A stretch of DNA of 48,703 nucleotides from Chloroflexota bacterium (GCA_018004935.1 JAGNBF010000004.1:1-48703); one strand, 5' to 3'. Shown: positions 8,125-20,439, counted from the stretch's first letter. Translations and numbers: made by a program. Notes: generated by a model not told the origin, from the sequence alone.

Positions 8125-10020
8125 TTATTCCTCCCTACCTAAATGTTCCCCATATATATCTGCAAGTTCTTTACCAAAAGCACTTATTTCCGGCCACATA
8201 AATCCATAACCCCTTAATTTTTCTACCATTTGATCAACAAATTCCTCGTCAACATTTTCTGGAAATACTAATTTGTATCTATTCCTTTCTTTTATTCTCA
8301 AGAAAACGAAATGAATCAACATAATCACTAACAGAACAGATGAAATACCGAATACTCCCCATATTCCGTCAGGGATTACGGGTATTTCCTTTTCTAGTAT
8401 CTCGGTGATAGGCATCTTCTGGATCCAAAAATATGGATGGTAGACATATTCAATTTGTTTTTCCTTTGTTTGGGCCACAAACAATAGCTGCTCATTCGTA
8501 ACCCCTTCGGGTAATTGTGCCTTGAAGGTAAGTGGATTTGCACTGAACAATTGCGTTGAGCCCAGAAACACTCCATTGCCACCTGGGATTAAAGATAAAA
8601 ACTGTCCAGATTCAGCCACCTGAATAGTTGGAGTGTAAGCCCCCTGAATTGTATAAAAATTGTGAACAGTAACTGTAAAAGGAACTGTCTGCGAAAGCAC
8701 GTCTGTTTGATACGACGCTACCGTTAAATCCAAAACGGGGACGCGGCCAATTAATACCGTTTTTGTAATCTCATACATTTTTTCTATTTCGAAGTAATTT
8801 GAAATAGTTCCTGTAAACGTAATTATGTATTTACCATCCTCTAGATCGGGTAGAGTACAAGAAAAGATGCCATGTCCGTCTATTCTAAACTGACAAACAT
8901 CTGGGACTTTTGGACTAGATTGAATATGAACAGCTAAATTGGATGTATTCGAGATTATGTCACCATTCTCGGTCTGAAACTGGGCATAAAGAATAATTGG
9001 TTTACCAACTTCCTGAACAGCCGGTTGAACCTGTGCATAAAATTCTAATGAAGCAACATTCTTGGTATCTACCAAGTAATAAAGCAGTGATTCAGTAATT
9101 ACCCCTGCTACCTGTATGTTACCTGTAATAATGCCAGGATTAGGAGTCAACCACCATCGTTCGTAGTCACTGGCAATATCTGGTTGTAAAGTCCATGTAT
9201 CACTGATCGGGCTGTCTGAAAACAAAAAAACTTTTGCATATTTGAGGTATGGGGGTATTTCGATAGACAAATTGCCTTGTTGGTTTATAGACAAAACTGA
9301 TAGTCTATCAATGGCCTCGCTCAGTTGAACTGATTGCAAAATCTGACTGTAGGATTCTTGAACCGAAACTGTTTTAGGATTGAAAGGCAACACGCTTGCG
9401 CCTATTGTCTCCCATGTCGTCTTGTTCAAATCCCATCCACCTTCATAATCAAAGAGGGTAACTAGAACTTCTATACCATTATCCTCAATATTTTGGATAG
9501 TGGACGTGACATCCGCACTCGTTTCGCCACTATCAGTGAATTCGCCATCAGTAAATAAGATAATGTGACAGTTGTTTATTTCACAATCTACGGGTTCGCA
9601 AGGATGTTCATCCAAACATGTGGAAAAGAAGAGTTCTTGGGCCTTCTCTAACGCTTTGCCGAAAGCCGTCCCTGTTTGCCCTGCACGATATTCACGAATT
9701 TCGTCAAAGTCTGCTCTAGACCAGGTGGCTACAGGTGAAAGAGCAACTGATACTCTAGGTAATTCTTGTTTGCCTGCAAATGTGACTGCGCCCATATAAG
9801 TGTCAGGGTAAAATTGTTGTGCGTAAGAAACTATGAATCGGGTAAACCGTATTCTTCTTAGTTCCGTATCCGCATCATCCATGCTACTACTATTATCTAT
9901 TAACAAGACCAGATATTCTGCTTCAGGTTTTTCAGCAGAAAGTAGACGCACCCATATAACTAGCATACTGCTAGATAATGCTATAACCATGACAAGTTTA
10001 AGAAGTATTTTCCGTGACAT
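8125..10020 (-). CDS. Large extracytoplasmic VWA protein with C-terminal TM helix
   Basis: About 631 residues from ATG at 10020. A TTG at 10032 would overlap the phosphoesterase stop in a TTGA arrangement and is a real alternative. Residues 5-28 form an N-terminal signal/anchor. The VWA domain carries MIDAS DNSSSM at D42, a Thr-containing loop (GQTGTAFGKAL) and the strand IILFTDGEF. A Cys-rich insert (about 130-148, CLDEHPCEPVDCEINNC) interrupts the domain and probably holds disulfides outside the cell. After it lie three or four beta-sandwich, Ig-like segments, then a TM helix at about 553-576 and a cytosolic tail of about 55 acidic/helical residues. This is the first gene of the AT-rich module and lacks GCGGCCGC sites. 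Confidence 0.8.
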   Translation of the reverse strand: MSRKILLKLVMVIALSSSMLVIWVRLLSAEKPEAEYLVLLIDNSSSMDDADTELRRIRFTRFIVSYAQQFYPDTYMGAVTFAGKQELPRVSVALSPVATWSRADFDEIREYRAGQTGTAFGKALEKAQELFFSTCLDEHPCEPVDCEINNCHIILFTDGEFTDSGETSADVTSTIQNIEDNGIEVLVTLFDYEGGWDLNKTTWETIGASVLPFNPKTVSVQESYSQILQSVQLSEAIDRLSVLSINQQGNLSIEIPPYLKYAKVFLFSDSPISDTWTLQPDIASDYERWWLTPNPGIITGNIQVAGVITESLLYYLVDTKNVASLEFYAQVQPAVQEVGKPIILYAQFQTENGDIISNTSNLAVHIQSSPKVPDVCQFRIDGHGIFSCTLPDLEDGKYIITFTGTISNYFEIEKMYEITKTVLIGRVPVLDLTVASYQTDVLSQTVPFTVTVHNFYTIQGAYTPTIQVAESGQFLSLIPGGNGVFLGSTQLFSANPLTFKAQLPEGVTNEQLLFVAQTKEKQIEYVYHPYFWIQKMPITEILEKEIPVIPDGIWGVFGISSVLLVIMLIHFVFLRIKERNRYKLVFPENVDEEFVDQMVEKLRGYGFMWPEISAFGKELADIYGEHLGREE

Positions 10021-10028
10021 AAGAATGC

Positions 10029-11063
10029 TCAATGTCCATCAAGTAAGGTGGGAATAAGTGTTCTTTCAATCAGGTCTGGTAAAAGCTCATGGATGTTTTC
10101 CTGGACATAGCGAAGCTTTTCCCAGGGATCGGTTTGATCTTTAGTGGTATGTTCGCCACGATCCTGATCGATACTGGCGTATTTAACTTTCGTTGGCGTT
10201 GGGTATTGAATCTCGCGTAACTGTTGAACTGTTTCCCCTACCGCGTAAGGCACCCGGCGAAATTGAAATTTTCCAGGGCCATCGCCGTTTAAGGCCAGCA
10301 ACAGATAAGCCGCTTTGGGATCGTGGGGTACTTCACCGGTTGTGGCATCTTTATGGTTCGCATGACGACGTGGCTGTCCTACACTACCCGGGTTGATTAA
10401 CATGCGTTGTGCAGTTGGTAAAGGGTGCCAGGTGTTAAGAGCGAGTGGTCGCCAATTGGTTTTTGACAGGAAGCCTGTATCAATACGGTAATCTTCAGGA
10501 GGGGTGAGGTGCATGAAGTATTCCTGATATTTTCCCCTTACAAATTTTCCCTGATCACAAAAACACCCTTGATAATGCGTGTGTCCAAACAAACCATAAG
10601 ATGTTTTCAGGTGTTCCAGATTTGTCCTGGCCGATCCATCAGATTCAATACGACCCTCTACTCCAAATAAACTGCCATGAAGCAATGTGAAGTCTTTTAA
10701 TCCATCTGGAGCCACACTTTTCCATTGTGTATGTGTGCTGAGGAATTCCTGATAGCGTAACTCAAGTACATGTCTTGTCCAGAGGTGTATAGGCCAGAAA
10801 TCCGAATGAATTGTTCTGGGCGGGCCTGATGTCACCACATCTTGATCGTGGTTACCACGGATGAACAGGTTTGGCTCTACATTGTCTACAACCCATTGCA
10901 TACACTCATTGGGGCAAGGCCCATAGTCTACAACGTCGCCAAGACACACAAACTGAACTTGCGTCACCTGTGCCTTTTTAGCCTGTTGGCGGGTGTCCTG
11001 TTCCACAGCTTTTAGCGCTTCGTAGTTGCCGTGGATATCTGATAACACTGCATATAAATTCAT
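10029..11063 (-). CDS. Calcineurin-type metallophosphoesterase
   Basis: About 344 residues. The ATG at 11063 is preceded by GAGG eight bases upstream and starts right at the domain; a longer frame to 11198 would overlap the previous gene. The catalytic two-metal motifs are all present: SDIHGN (D9, H11), GDVVDYG (about 42-48), RGNHD (about 69-73), LLHG, and FGHTHYQG. These bind two divalent metals and activate water for phosphoester hydrolysis. The order resembles PP1/PP2A-like and YfcE-like enzymes of the superfamily; the C-terminal 100 residues after the domain are unassigned. No signal peptide: cytosolic. Sharing a transcript with a Ser/Thr-kinase-like gene, it may remove phosphate from proteins of this system, though a nucleotide substrate is possible. 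It starts 8 bp after the TPR-SH3 gene. Confidence 0.9.
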   Translation of the reverse strand: MNLYAVLSDIHGNYEALKAVEQDTRQQAKKAQVTQVQFVCLGDVVDYGPCPNECMQWVVDNVEPNLFIRGNHDQDVVTSGPPRTIHSDFWPIHLWTRHVLELRYQEFLSTHTQWKSVAPDGLKDFTLLHGSLFGVEGRIESDGSARTNLEHLKTSYGLFGHTHYQGCFCDQGKFVRGKYQEYFMHLTPPEDYRIDTGFLSKTNWRPLALNTWHPLPTAQRMLINPGSVGQPRRHANHKDATTGEVPHDPKAAYLLLALNGDGPGKFQFRRVPYAVGETVQQLREIQYPTPTKVKYASIDQDRGEHTTKDQTDPWEKLRYVQENIHELLPDLIERTLIPTLLDGH

Positions 11064-11071
11064 GGCTTGCC

Positions 11072-12232
11072 TCACGGAGATGGTGTAAGGGTTGCTGTAG
11101 ATAATGGTACTGGTGTGTGAGTTGGCACTCCAGGCGTCGTTAAAGCCTCGGGAAACGAACCTGGAAAGCCACGAGTAACTAGACCTGTGTCTATCCACCC
11201 CAAGGGAGTTGTACTATGACAATAATCATTGGCTACCAAATAACGACTACCCGCTTGGGCACAGAGAAATACTTGTTGCCCACTGGTTAGAATTGAAACC
11301 CTTTCATTACCAGTTGCCTCACGGTAAACATGTCCTAAACCGCTGTTATTGATAACCCCTAAATAAGGTTCCGCAGTGGCGGTTGGTGAAGGTGTAAAAG
11401 TGGGTGTGTTGGTAGGTGTGTTGGTAGGGGTGGGCGTAAAGGTTGGCGTATGAGTAGGGGTATGCGTTGGTGTAAAGGTTGGTGTATGAGTAGGGGTATG
11501 CGTTGGTGTAAAGGTTGGTGTCAGGGTTGGTGTCAGGGTGCAGATGATTTCCCCCTCGACACAGGCCCATTCTGGTTTGAGCACAGAATCACTGGTTAAA
11601 GCCCAGGCTGTTATACAGAAAATCAGAATTAACAAAATGCCGATGACAACCGAAATTGTGCGCCGAATTCTGATCTGGCGGGTAATCGTGGTTATTCTGA
11701 TTTGGGCATCGCTATCATTCGGTGCATGACTCAATAAAGCTTGATAATAACCAATAGCCTCACGACGTTGACCCTGGGTTTCGGCTTCCTGGCCTTGTTC
11801 ATACAGCAACTCTATAAGACCAGAACGTGCCTGGGCATTACCGGGATCAAACTCATCCAATTTCTCAAACAGTGTTTTAGCACGAGGGAAGTTATGTTCC
11901 TGGCGGGCGTGTTCACCTTGTTGATATAGGGTGTCAATTCTACCGGCGCGACCTTTTGCTTCATCTACAAGAGCCAGTTCATCAAAATATTGAAAAGCCG
12001 AAGAAAAATCGCGCTGAGATAAAGCATCTCGACCGGCTCGCTCTAACGTATCTAATAACCCATTCTGGGCAGTAGTTTGTTCGGAATCAACTTGAATGGC
12101 CCGCTTGAACGCAGTCACAGCATCGGCATATCTTTTACCATTTAGAGCATTGCGCCCTTCTTCTAATGCTTGAGCAAATGCGGCTCTTTTCTGTAAAGCC
12201 ATTAATTCCGCATCTTCATAATCCGATGACAT
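11072..12232 (-). CDS. TPR - TM - TP-repeat linker - SH3-like protein
   Basis: 386 residues, ATG at 12232 with AAGGAG seven bases upstream, 2 bp after the giant-protein gene. Residues about 15-180 are TPR-like helix pairs ([26 protein letters not shown] and similar), facing the cytosol. A TM helix lies at about 190-212. Outside comes a linker of about 60 residues built from repeated TPTHTP units, then a small domain (about 285-350: [18 protein letters not shown], then [16 protein letters not shown] and GWIDTGLV). That domain reads like a bacterial SH3/SH3b-type fold with two or three Cys. The tail is again Pro/Thr-rich. TPR units bind partner proteins, probably the neighbouring giant or the kinase, while the SH3b-like part may touch cell wall. 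Domain limits are approximate. Confidence 0.8.
   Translation of the reverse strand: MSSDYEDAELMALQKRAAFAQALEEGRNALNGKRYADAVTAFKRAIQVDSEQTTAQNGLLDTLERAGRDALSQRDFSSAFQYFDELALVDEAKGRAGRIDTLYQQGEHARQEHNFPRAKTLFEKLDEFDPGNAQARSGLIELLYEQGQEAETQGQRREAIGYYQALLSHAPNDSDAQIRITTITRQIRIRRTISVVIGILLILIFCITAWALTSDSVLKPEWACVEGEIICTLTPTLTPTFTPTHTPTHTPTFTPTHTPTHTPTFTPTPTNTPTNTPTFTPSPTATAEPYLGVINNSGLGHVYREATGNERVSILTSGQQVFLCAQAGSRYLVANDYCHSTTPLGWIDTGLVTRGFPGSFPEALTTPGVPTHTPVPLSTATLTPSP
11436..11530 (+). repeat. 36-bp tandem repeat encoding Thr-Pro-His linker
   Basis: Two 36-bp units, nearly identical (one C/T difference), start at 11436 and 11472, with a partial third from 11508. On the coding (minus) strand each unit gives 12 residues of the TPTHTP type in the extracellular linker of the TPR-TM-SH3-like protein. 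Such near-identical units point to recent slippage or unequal exchange, so linker length probably varies between strains. Confidence 0.85.
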
Positions 12233-12234
12233 AT

Positions 12235-15200
12235 TTATTCTCCTTCCTCATCATTCATCCAGGTTCTTGAGCGGTACGCGTCATAATCCATAGGAGTTAT
12301 ATTGTCTTCATCTAAAGTTTCCGGTGTGGATGTTGTATCCGGAACGGCTTGAGGTTTGACGGGTTCCGGCGGAGTCGTGGGCTTAGGCTTATCTTTTTGG
12401 GCATTATCTGTATCGGTTGTGCGTTTGGGCGGCGCATTATTACCCTTCGATGAATCTTCCGATTTGGGTGTGTTTGTTGGTGTATGGTGAGGTTCAGTAG
12501 CACCTGTATCGGCGGTGCGTTTGGGTGGCGCATTATTGCCACCTGATAAATCAGCCGGGTTGGGGGTATTGGTGGGTGTATTTTGTGGTTCAGCAAAGAG
12601 AGTATCATCCAGTCTTGGCTGATACTTTTTCGCGGCCGCATCCCCCTGCTCCTCAAACCGCTTCGTTGCTACTGTATCCTCACCAGGTCTACTATCAGCC
12701 GCAGTTTCCGGCCGGGATGTGCTTCTATCTGTATATGTTCTGGGACGGCTTTCTTCCTCAAAAGGCGAAGTAGCCGATAGATTCTCAGAGCGGCCGGGAT
12801 CAAATGATTCCGGTGGCGTAGCCCGATCCTGATAAAAACTGACAAAAGCATTACGCCGGGCCAAAATTCTTTTACGAAGCTCCGCCGCTTGCTGTAGGCT
12901 GGCAAAATCCGCTTTAGCGGCCGCGCTATCTTTCTGATTCGTCAGACCAATCAGCTCTTGAATCGGCCCTTTTAAGCGCACCACATCATAGACGGCCTGC
13001 CGCCGCTCTTGTTGTAACCGTGAGACAGTACCCAAAACCGAAGGCAATAGTGCCTTAGCCGCCACTCTCAAAATAGGTTCTGTCGTTTCAAGAACATTCA
13101 ACGCCTGCTGAAAACGATCTTCAGCCACATGCTTCACAACCGTATACATATTCTTGGCATAACCTTGCCATTGCCGGGCCTCCTCAAAATCAGACGCTTT
13201 TCTTCTTATCTCTTCAAAGGAGTCGGAAGCCCCGTTGTAATCTCGATTGCGAACTTTATTTAGTCCCAACTCCATAAGTCGTTTAATCTCATCTACCTGA
13301 CTATTTTTCTTATCCCACTCTTGGGCTAACTGGCGTAGCTCCTCAAACTGACTGCCTGCAAAGTCCGATAATTGCAATACTTCCAGTCGTCGTTTTCGTC
13401 CCGTTTGCTCACGCACGGCGTGACTCGCAAATAGTTGCACAGCTTGATCCAGGTAACGATTGGCACTGTCAAGCTCCCAGCCCTGTAAACTCAGGCGAAT
13501 CTGCCCCAATAAACTCTGCCACCGTTTGTCACGGCCTTCGCCCACTTCGCGTTGCAAGGCGATCAGGGTATTGTGTCTTTCATTCAGTGATAAACCCAAA
13601 GCACAGAAATGGAGTGCATCCGTATAAGCATGAGGGTCATTGGCACTTTGGTTCAATTTCTCTTGGGCTTGTTCTGCTAATACATTCTGAAACTCACCGA
13701 TGGCTTTGTCCGCGGCCGCATACCCCACCGCCTGACCCATTGCCGCCTGTAATGCATCTCTGGCCTGCACCCACGCCTTCATCTGCCGATACCGCCGGTA
13801 CTCGGCTAACTGACTATCCGCCTGACTTACTTTATGGGCCAGGTTGTTTAACTGTTGCCGCAATTCCAATAGTCGCTCATCTGATTTAGCCGTTTCCCCT
13901 GGCCCCACTGCGGCAATGGTTTCAGCTTCCCGAATGCCCTGTTCCGCTCCAACTGCATCATACCGGGCAACTGCCTGAGATGCCTGACTAAGGGCTGCTT
14001 CAAACTGCTCTTGCCGCTCTCTAAACAACCCCCGTGCATACGACAAAGCCGTTTCATTCTCCCTGTCATTCATATCCAGAAACAACTTCTCCAGATATTG
14101 GCCCAAACGAATCGCTTCACCATACTGTTTGATAGCTCGCCTGTTTTGGCTCTGTTCCAACAAATGACGCCGAGCAATTCGTTTCATCATCAACGTCACA
14201 TCGTGCTGGCCTTCTATCTCTTGTGCCTGACGTATGGACTCTACAACCTGATCATAATTGCCCTCTCCCAACACCTTTTCCATTTGTTGTTGTTTCTGGA
14301 TAAGGGTTTGTTCCAGTTGGGTGATCTTGGCCGTCTCTGCTCTGGCACGTGTTATATCTTCCTGCAACTGTTTCACCAGAGGCAGTTCTGCCGCTGGCCC
14401 ATAGAGATCCTGCAAAATGGTCACAGTTGTTTGCCAGTCACGTCGTTCCTGCCAGGCCACCGCGGCCTCTAACAGCTTTTCCCATGACCCCAATTCCTGG
14501 TCCGCTTCGCCCGGCAGGCGTCGCCGTGCTTCCCGCAAAGCGACCTGAACCTGTGCTAGATCAACTCGTGAAGAGTTAAGTTGGTTGATGGCCTGAGCCA
14601 ACCATTCAAAACTATGGGCTTTGGCTCGTAATACATTGGCCTGGGCCGCATAAGTAGAGGTAAACCAGGTCGCCTGTTCCATATCATCTAATATTTCCCG
14701 TGCTTTTTCCCAATCGGGTGGCACAAGTTCCAATGCCTGCTGGGCTTCGGCAATCACCCGCTCCATCACCTGCCGCTTGCATCGTTCGATATCACTCTCC
14801 AGAAGCAAGGCCAGGTTCGGCTCCTGTTTGATGACCGTCAGGAAATGTTTCAAGGCATCTCCCCACAACCTGTCATATTGGGCTTTTTCCGCCTGACGGA
14901 GCAGACGGACTAACTCCCGTTGCCGGTTATAGGCTTCATGGAACAAAGGTGAAATCGTATGGGAAGGCAGGCGCAGGGCCGTTTCGGCCGGTTCGAAGCG
15001 ACGTAGATTTACCTGTTCCTGGCTGAGTTTTAAGGCTTGTTCTGTCTTGTCATAAAGGGAAAGTGCTTCATTCGTCTGGTCATGTAAGGCTTTGGCACTC
15101 GTGCTTTCCTTAAACATGGGCATTGCCAGGGCATCTTCAGTCAGACGACGGGCGCGATCTAGATCCAGCCGCGTTTTTGCTTCTTTCAACAAGGTTTCCG

Positions 15201-18200
15201 CTTTTTCAAGCAAGGCCTGACCCTTGGCCATCGCCTGCGCTCGTTCCTGCTGCTCCTGTTCTTCTTGAATCTTCTCCCGGCGACGCGTCGCTTGATCAGA
15301 TATTTTCTTCAATTCCCAGCCGAGTTCCCCGGCCTCTTCAATTAAGTTATCTGCTTCGGTGGCAATACTCTCTAACAGGTTAACGGCTTCCACGACTTGT
15401 TCTTGTTTTAACATCGCTTCGGCTTGTTGCATTCGCCCCCGCAATCGTTGCGCCAGGGTGTCGTAATACAATTTGCGAATATCTCGGTATGTGGTGGCAA
15501 TTGGTTGTGGCTTCTGGGTCACCAACCATCCTAAACCCGCAATGACATCGTCCAGATCGGCCGGGCTTTGTACTTGCTTGATCAGTTTGCGGAACCGTTC
15601 CATCTCTCTGGCGGCACGACGTTCCACAATCTGTCCTTGAAGCGTCTCTAGTTTCTGGCGAATGTCAGGTGAACTGGTTTGGGACAAGGCTCCTATACAT
15701 CGCTCTAACGCTTCGCGGTAGTTCTCATCTAAAAACTCCCGTTCGATAGGTTCAATAATCTTGGCCTCTTCCTCGGCAATTAGCGTTTGTACCCGCTGTA
15801 ATTGGGCCGGGTCTGCCCCCACAACACTTTGCACCAAGAGCCGTGCTTCTTGAAACAACCCATTTCGAGTCATCTTTTCGGCTCTATCTAACTGCAACTG
15901 GCTGATGAGGGTATAGGTGCTGTCTAATTGTTGCGGCGAAGCACCCTCGACGGCCTGAACAACTTCTCTTGCCTCACGGTATTGATGATTGCGGGCCAAC
16001 TTCTCAGCCGCTTGCAGTTTCTCGGCAATGGGGCGTTCATCCTGGATCTGTTTTAACAACGTGATGGCCGGTGCATAGTTAGGCAGGGTAGTCTCGAGGA
16101 GCGACTCGATGGTAGATTGGGCACGGGCATAATGACGAGCCTGCCGGGCCGTTTCCGCTTCTTTCAACATACTTTGAGCCGTGCGGGTACGTTGAATCTC
16201 ATCCTCAAGTTTTAAGGCGTCTTCGTAGGTGGGATCTTCACTCAGAACAGTCTCCACTTTCTGCCGGGCTGTCTCGAAATCTTGCTCAGCCAACGCCCGT
16301 CGGGCGGCAATAATAGATGAACTTAACTTCCGGCGTCGCTCCTGTTCTTCTTTAACTCTGGCTTTGCCGGCTTCTCGCTCGGCCGCTTCTCGTTCCTTGC
16401 GAGCCTCGTCCTCAGCCAATGCTATTAGGCGGGCCTCTTCCGTTTCTTTAACGGCTTTTTCTTTGAGTCGTTCCACCAGCTTTTGCAAACGGTGAATATC
16501 ACGAAGCACGATTTCAGCATCCGGATTGTCCTGGGCATAACTTAACGCGTCTTCAAGATCGATAGCGGCGATTTCCCAATCTTTCTGCTTGTAAGCTTCC
16601 TGAGCATTTTGTAAGGCGATTCCAGCCTGGGCTGCATAAAGCAAAGATCTGACCTCTTCACCCATGCTTTGCGCCAGTTGTAACTCCTGACGTGCTCTAT
16701 AGAAATCACCTTGATGCAAGAAGTCACTCGCTCTTTTCATACTGTCAGCCCGATCCCGTTGTACCTGACTTCGTTCTTGGGCCTGATCAAGTAATTTTTG
16801 TATCGTCACCCGCAAGGTGGTGTCATGTCTGGGTACATTTTCGAGGGCACGCCCCAGATTCGTAACGGCAGTAGCGAATTCACCCGCATCGAACGCTTTT
16901 TTCCCTTCTTCGTACCACTGTTTACCCTGATCTAATTCCTGTAAGCGTGCCTTGACTTCATCAACTAAGTCTTTATACCGGTCTTGTTCTTCTTTCGATA
17001 GACGTTTCAACTCCTTCTTGGGAAAAGCTTGCAGTTGGGTCAGCCGTTCTTGCAACCCATCTCGATCCGAAACGCGGTTGAGATCAATCCGGGCCGCCGT
17101 CATTTCATCACTCAATTGCTGTCGGACATTTTCTTCAATGGCTGTGGCGATCTGCTTCTGTAATTGGGCAATTTCTTTTTCAAGGCTTGTTAGCCCGCTC
17201 ACATCACCTATCTGGTCCAGTTTTTGTTGAGCCTCATTCAATTTGTTCTGAGCAAACAAGTCACGTGCCGCCGCATAAAATGGTTGTGCCTTTTGATTTT
17301 TCTCTTTTAGTTTTTCCGATTTTGCAATAATGTCAGTGGCTTTATTTTGGTTTTGGGCAACTATCTCTTCACCAGAAAAAAAACCTTCAAATTCGTGAGC
17401 AACGGGACCATAGATCTTTGCTTCAACACTTTCTGCTTCTTTATGGGCACTATCAAAATCGCCATCCTCTAAGGCTTTTGCCCCCCGTTCCAGCCGGTGA
17501 GTTGCTGACTCATTCAACTGATTGATGACCATTTGCTTGGTCGCAGTAACTTGCCTTATGATTTCAGGATCATTGGGTTCTTCTTTCAAAAGAACACGTG
17601 CTGCACGATGTCCTGTTAATTTGTCTTCGATGACAGCGGTCGAGGCCACGACGCCGCGCAACGCATAAGAACGAGACGTTTCCAGCCATTGTGTAACCAG
17701 AACCAGAACCCGTTTCACCAATGGGCTATCAACACTATTGAGCTGAGTCAGCAATGTCTGCGCCTCTCTCCAGTTTCCAGTTTCGGCAAATGCAGTTCCC
17801 CCCTCGTAACTAGCGATTTGTAATAACGCTCTTAAAGCATTCTCAGCTTCTGTTGGTAATCCTGCTCCAGGCTCAAGGAAAATGTCAATGCCCTGCCGTA
17901 ACGCCGCCACCGCATCTTTATAGCTATTGGTACTTAACTTCCGCTGGTAGTCGGCGGTCACATCCTGAAGTCGCTTCTCAAGCTGTTTGCGTTGTTCGAG
18001 ACGGATATATTGTCGCCGAATGTTTTGGTCATTTGGCTCTAACACAGTAACCTGACGGAGAAGATCGAGGGCTTCGGTAATTTCCCCCGTCTGTTCTGCG
18101 ACTTCCGCTTTACCCAATAGTTGCGGAATTTGTCCCCTAACCTGTTCAATGAGGTCTTGTTCAAGCGCGGTTAACGCGGCATCTGTCCCATGCCGTTTGG

Positions 18201-20439
18201 TATACGCCTGGATTTTGACCAAACCATCACGAGCCACCGGGCTACTGGCCGCATCGTAAGCCAGGGTAGCCCGATCGCGTAAGGTCTGTATCTGTGTTTG
18301 TAAAACCAGTAGATCAGCCGGGTATCCCCCTTCAGCCTTGTTGATACGCTCCTCAATTCGTTGCCATGTTTTGGCTGCATTTTCCAGAATGGTCAGAGGG
18401 GTATCATACTTACCCGTTTGGGGGGACTCACCATACGCTTTGTGGGCATCCTCAAGAAATTGCACCAGGCGCGGTTGTTCCTTCTGGATAACATCGCGAG
18501 CACTACGCCAGGTTTTTAGTAGTTGATTCTGTTTCGCTGGCGTTTTTTCTAAGAGGGACAAGGCGGTTTCCAATTCCATCACAGTCTCGGGCCATCTACC
18601 CTGGTCCCGCATCTCTATCGCTTTTTTATAGGCAACCTCGTAAGCTTGCCAGCGCGTTTGCTGGGTTTGGACGTCCTGAAAAACCGGTTCAACTCTTTGC
18701 CGAAGAACAGGTTGTTCTGCACCCAGTTTTTCCAATAAGGTGTTCAGGCGGTTTATGAGAGGCGCAAAATCTTTCGCCTGAATATCATCATGTCTTTCGA
18801 TATCGGCTAATCCCTTCTGTGTCTCAGTCAAAGTAGATGTAACTTCTGGTTCCAGTTCCCCCTCAACCAAGATTCGTTCGCCTTCCCGATTCTTCGGATT
18901 TAACGCCAAGGCTTGATTAGCGTATTGCGCGGCCGCATCATTTTGATTTTTATCCCGCATAGCACGGGCGGCTTTCACCAAAGTAGTTTCCAGCAACCGA
19001 GCAATATCCGGGCCAGAAGGCCAAACATCATAAGCCGCCTGCAATCGGCTCACAGCATCCTGTGGATCGGTGGCTGTCTGCCCACTATTTTTATCCGCCT
19101 CAAACTGGCGCAAAATGGCATCCGCCCGGTTCAGACCATCAACCGCCTGCCTTTGTGTACTCTGTAACAGCGCATTGAGGGCGCTACGGAACTGTTCCGC
19201 GGCCGCGTCCGGTCGTTTTTGCTCTAATAAACGTTCCCCTTCTTTGATATAACCAGCTTCCTTATTAATCCGATCAACTTCACTTTGAAGGGCCGCAACC
19301 ATAGCATTGATGGTTGTAGCCACGGTGATATATTCTCGGCCCTCTTGCCTGGCATGTTCAATCCGTTTTTGGGCGCCCGCTAACGCGCTAAGGGCATCTG
19401 GCCGCTTACCCGCCCGCCAATCTTTTTCCGCTTGTTTCTCCGCGGCCGCGATCTGTATCAAATCATCCGCCTCATCATGCCAGGCCCGTGCCTCTGCATA
19501 CGTCGGATACACTTCTAAAATGCGCTTAAACGCCTTGTCACGGGCCTCTTCAAAATGACGGCGTGCCTGTTCAAATTCCCGATCCGTATTGGCCTGACGC
19601 CCGGCATCTAACTGATGTAACCCATACCGTTCGCCGATTTGTAACCACTTTTGTCGCCAATCCGGGTTTTCAGGAATATTGATACGTAATCCCTCTAATT
19701 CTTGAAAAGCGGCCCCCCACCGGCCTTCCTGATACGCCGCTTCTGCCCGATTTAACGCTGGCTCCACAAGACTCCGTTGTTGTAACTCGGCCTTACGTAA
19801 TCTTTCTACCGCCAAAGGATACTGAGCATACTGAGAGGAAATACTCTGGTACAACTCAATCGCCTCCTTAAAACAGCCTTTATCAAACGCTTCCCTTGCT
19901 TGCCGGAACTTTTGTTCATCCCCTAACTGTTCGTAAATGCGGCGGCGCGTTTGTTCTACCTCTCCACGCAGATCCGTCAGAGCACCATCCTGGGGAATCT
20001 GTGGCAGGAGCTTTTCGATTTGCTCCAGGGCCGCATCCCATTGCTGTTTCTGTTCCAACTGTTGCACCAGTTGCTGAATTTCATTAATGCGCTCGAACCA
20101 GGTTTCCAGGTAAACGGCCTGGTTACGTTTCCGCTCCAGGTCTGGTTGATGAGCCTGGATGCCGTATTGCCCTGCCAGGTTGTAGGCCTGGCTATAAAGC
20201 CCTTGCGCCTTGCGGTATTGGCGCGTGGCCAAAGCCTCATCTGCTTGCTGCTGCAATTCGCGAATCTGGGTATCAGCTGCTTCCAGCCGCTCCAATTCAA
20301 GCATTTTTTGCCGGGCGGTAGGATCATCCGGCCATTGTTGCTGTACCTTTTCGTACAGTTGACGGGCTTCAGCTAATCTGCGTTCACTTAAAGCCTTTTC
20401 GGCTTGATTGAGGCTAATTTGGCGTTCCTGGTTACTCAT
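12235..20439 (-). CDS. Giant TPR/coiled-coil scaffold protein (2734 aa)
   Basis: One uninterrupted frame of 2734 residues; ATG at 20439 is preceded by GAGGAG. Almost the whole length (1 to about 2540) is alpha-helical, made of degenerate TPR-like pairs ([47 protein letters not shown]) alternating with charged coiled-coil rich in Glu, Lys, Gln and Ala. There is no signal peptide and no TM helix, so it is cytosolic. The last 190 residues are disordered, Pro/Thr-rich, with a 32-residue unit repeated twice. Nothing catalytic is visible. It is best read as a rod-like scaffold linking cytosolic parts of the neighbouring membrane proteins; the next gene downstream also begins with TPR units. Six GCGGCCGC sites lie inside it, most encoding Ala-Ala-Ala. 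The size is exceptional; an assembly fusion is unlikely because the style is uniform. Confidence 0.9.
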   Translation of the reverse strand: MSNQERQISLNQAEKALSERRLAEARQLYEKVQQQWPDDPTARQKMLELERLEAADTQIRELQQQADEALATRQYRKAQGLYSQAYNLAGQYGIQAHQPDLERKRNQAVYLETWFERINEIQQLVQQLEQKQQWDAALEQIEKLLPQIPQDGALTDLRGEVEQTRRRIYEQLGDEQKFRQAREAFDKGCFKEAIELYQSISSQYAQYPLAVERLRKAELQQRSLVEPALNRAEAAYQEGRWGAAFQELEGLRINIPENPDWRQKWLQIGERYGLHQLDAGRQANTDREFEQARRHFEEARDKAFKRILEVYPTYAEARAWHDEADDLIQIAAAEKQAEKDWRAGKRPDALSALAGAQKRIEHARQEGREYITVATTINAMVAALQSEVDRINKEAGYIKEGERLLEQKRPDAAAEQFRSALNALLQSTQRQAVDGLNRADAILRQFEADKNSGQTATDPQDAVSRLQAAYDVWPSGPDIARLLETTLVKAARAMRDKNQNDAAAQYANQALALNPKNREGERILVEGELEPEVTSTLTETQKGLADIERHDDIQAKDFAPLINRLNTLLEKLGAEQPVLRQRVEPVFQDVQTQQTRWQAYEVAYKKAIEMRDQGRWPETVMELETALSLLEKTPAKQNQLLKTWRSARDVIQKEQPRLVQFLEDAHKAYGESPQTGKYDTPLTILENAAKTWQRIEERINKAEGGYPADLLVLQTQIQTLRDRATLAYDAASSPVARDGLVKIQAYTKRHGTDAALTALEQDLIEQVRGQIPQLLGKAEVAEQTGEITEALDLLRQVTVLEPNDQNIRRQYIRLEQRKQLEKRLQDVTADYQRKLSTNSYKDAVAALRQGIDIFLEPGAGLPTEAENALRALLQIASYEGGTAFAETGNWREAQTLLTQLNSVDSPLVKRVLVLVTQWLETSRSYALRGVVASTAVIEDKLTGHRAARVLLKEEPNDPEIIRQVTATKQMVINQLNESATHRLERGAKALEDGDFDSAHKEAESVEAKIYGPVAHEFEGFFSGEEIVAQNQNKATDIIAKSEKLKEKNQKAQPFYAAARDLFAQNKLNEAQQKLDQIGDVSGLTSLEKEIAQLQKQIATAIEENVRQQLSDEMTAARIDLNRVSDRDGLQERLTQLQAFPKKELKRLSKEEQDRYKDLVDEVKARLQELDQGKQWYEEGKKAFDAGEFATAVTNLGRALENVPRHDTTLRVTIQKLLDQAQERSQVQRDRADSMKRASDFLHQGDFYRARQELQLAQSMGEEVRSLLYAAQAGIALQNAQEAYKQKDWEIAAIDLEDALSYAQDNPDAEIVLRDIHRLQKLVERLKEKAVKETEEARLIALAEDEARKEREAAEREAGKARVKEEQERRRKLSSSIIAARRALAEQDFETARQKVETVLSEDPTYEDALKLEDEIQRTRTAQSMLKEAETARQARHYARAQSTIESLLETTLPNYAPAITLLKQIQDERPIAEKLQAAEKLARNHQYREAREVVQAVEGASPQQLDSTYTLISQLQLDRAEKMTRNGLFQEARLLVQSVVGADPAQLQRVQTLIAEEEAKIIEPIEREFLDENYREALERCIGALSQTSSPDIRQKLETLQGQIVERRAAREMERFRKLIKQVQSPADLDDVIAGLGWLVTQKPQPIATTYRDIRKLYYDTLAQRLRGRMQQAEAMLKQEQVVEAVNLLESIATEADNLIEEAGELGWELKKISDQATRRREKIQEEQEQQERAQAMAKGQALLEKAETLLKEAKTRLDLDRARRLTEDALAMPMFKESTSAKALHDQTNEALSLYDKTEQALKLSQEQVNLRRFEPAETALRLPSHTISPLFHEAYNRQRELVRLLRQAEKAQYDRLWGDALKHFLTVIKQEPNLALLLESDIERCKRQVMERVIAEAQQALELVPPDWEKAREILDDMEQATWFTSTYAAQANVLRAKAHSFEWLAQAINQLNSSRVDLAQVQVALREARRRLPGEADQELGSWEKLLEAAVAWQERRDWQTTVTILQDLYGPAAELPLVKQLQEDITRARAETAKITQLEQTLIQKQQQMEKVLGEGNYDQVVESIRQAQEIEGQHDVTLMMKRIARRHLLEQSQNRRAIKQYGEAIRLGQYLEKLFLDMNDRENETALSYARGLFRERQEQFEAALSQASQAVARYDAVGAEQGIREAETIAAVGPGETAKSDERLLELRQQLNNLAHKVSQADSQLAEYRRYRQMKAWVQARDALQAAMGQAVGYAAADKAIGEFQNVLAEQAQEKLNQSANDPHAYTDALHFCALGLSLNERHNTLIALQREVGEGRDKRWQSLLGQIRLSLQGWELDSANRYLDQAVQLFASHAVREQTGRKRRLEVLQLSDFAGSQFEELRQLAQEWDKKNSQVDEIKRLMELGLNKVRNRDYNGASDSFEEIRRKASDFEEARQWQGYAKNMYTVVKHVAEDRFQQALNVLETTEPILRVAAKALLPSVLGTVSRLQQERRQAVYDVVRLKGPIQELIGLTNQKDSAAAKADFASLQQAAELRKRILARRNAFVSFYQDRATPPESFDPGRSENLSATSPFEEESRPRTYTDRSTSRPETAADSRPGEDTVATKRFEEQGDAAAKKYQPRLDDTLFAEPQNTPTNTPNPADLSGGNNAPPKRTADTGATEPHHTPTNTPKSEDSSKGNNAPPKRTTDTDNAQKDKPKPTTPPEPVKPQAVPDTTSTPETLDEDNITPMDYDAYRSRTWMNDEEGE
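12400..12591 (+). repeat. Two 96-bp tandem repeats in the giant-protein tail
   Basis: Units 12400-12495 and 12496-12591 encode, on the minus strand, two diverged 32-residue copies sharing the pattern EP-x-x-TPTNTP then GNNAPPKRT-x-DT. The divergence (roughly two thirds of positions agree by eye) means the duplication is older than the 36-bp repeat in the next gene. It lies in the disordered C-terminal tail, where length changes should be tolerated. Confidence 0.75.

Noticed and set aside
2997-10020. MoxR-VWA type chaperone/conflict system
   Set aside because: No MoxR AAA ATPase is present; the only ATPase has a degenerate Walker A and STAND/ORC-like helices.
11064-11198. Longer N-terminus for the phosphoesterase
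   Set aside because: The extra 45 codons overlap the upstream gene, and the domain and a good GAGG site fit ATG at 11063.
11396-11540. CRISPR-like array
   Set aside because: The 36-bp units are contiguous, have no spacers and encode a Thr-Pro linker in frame.
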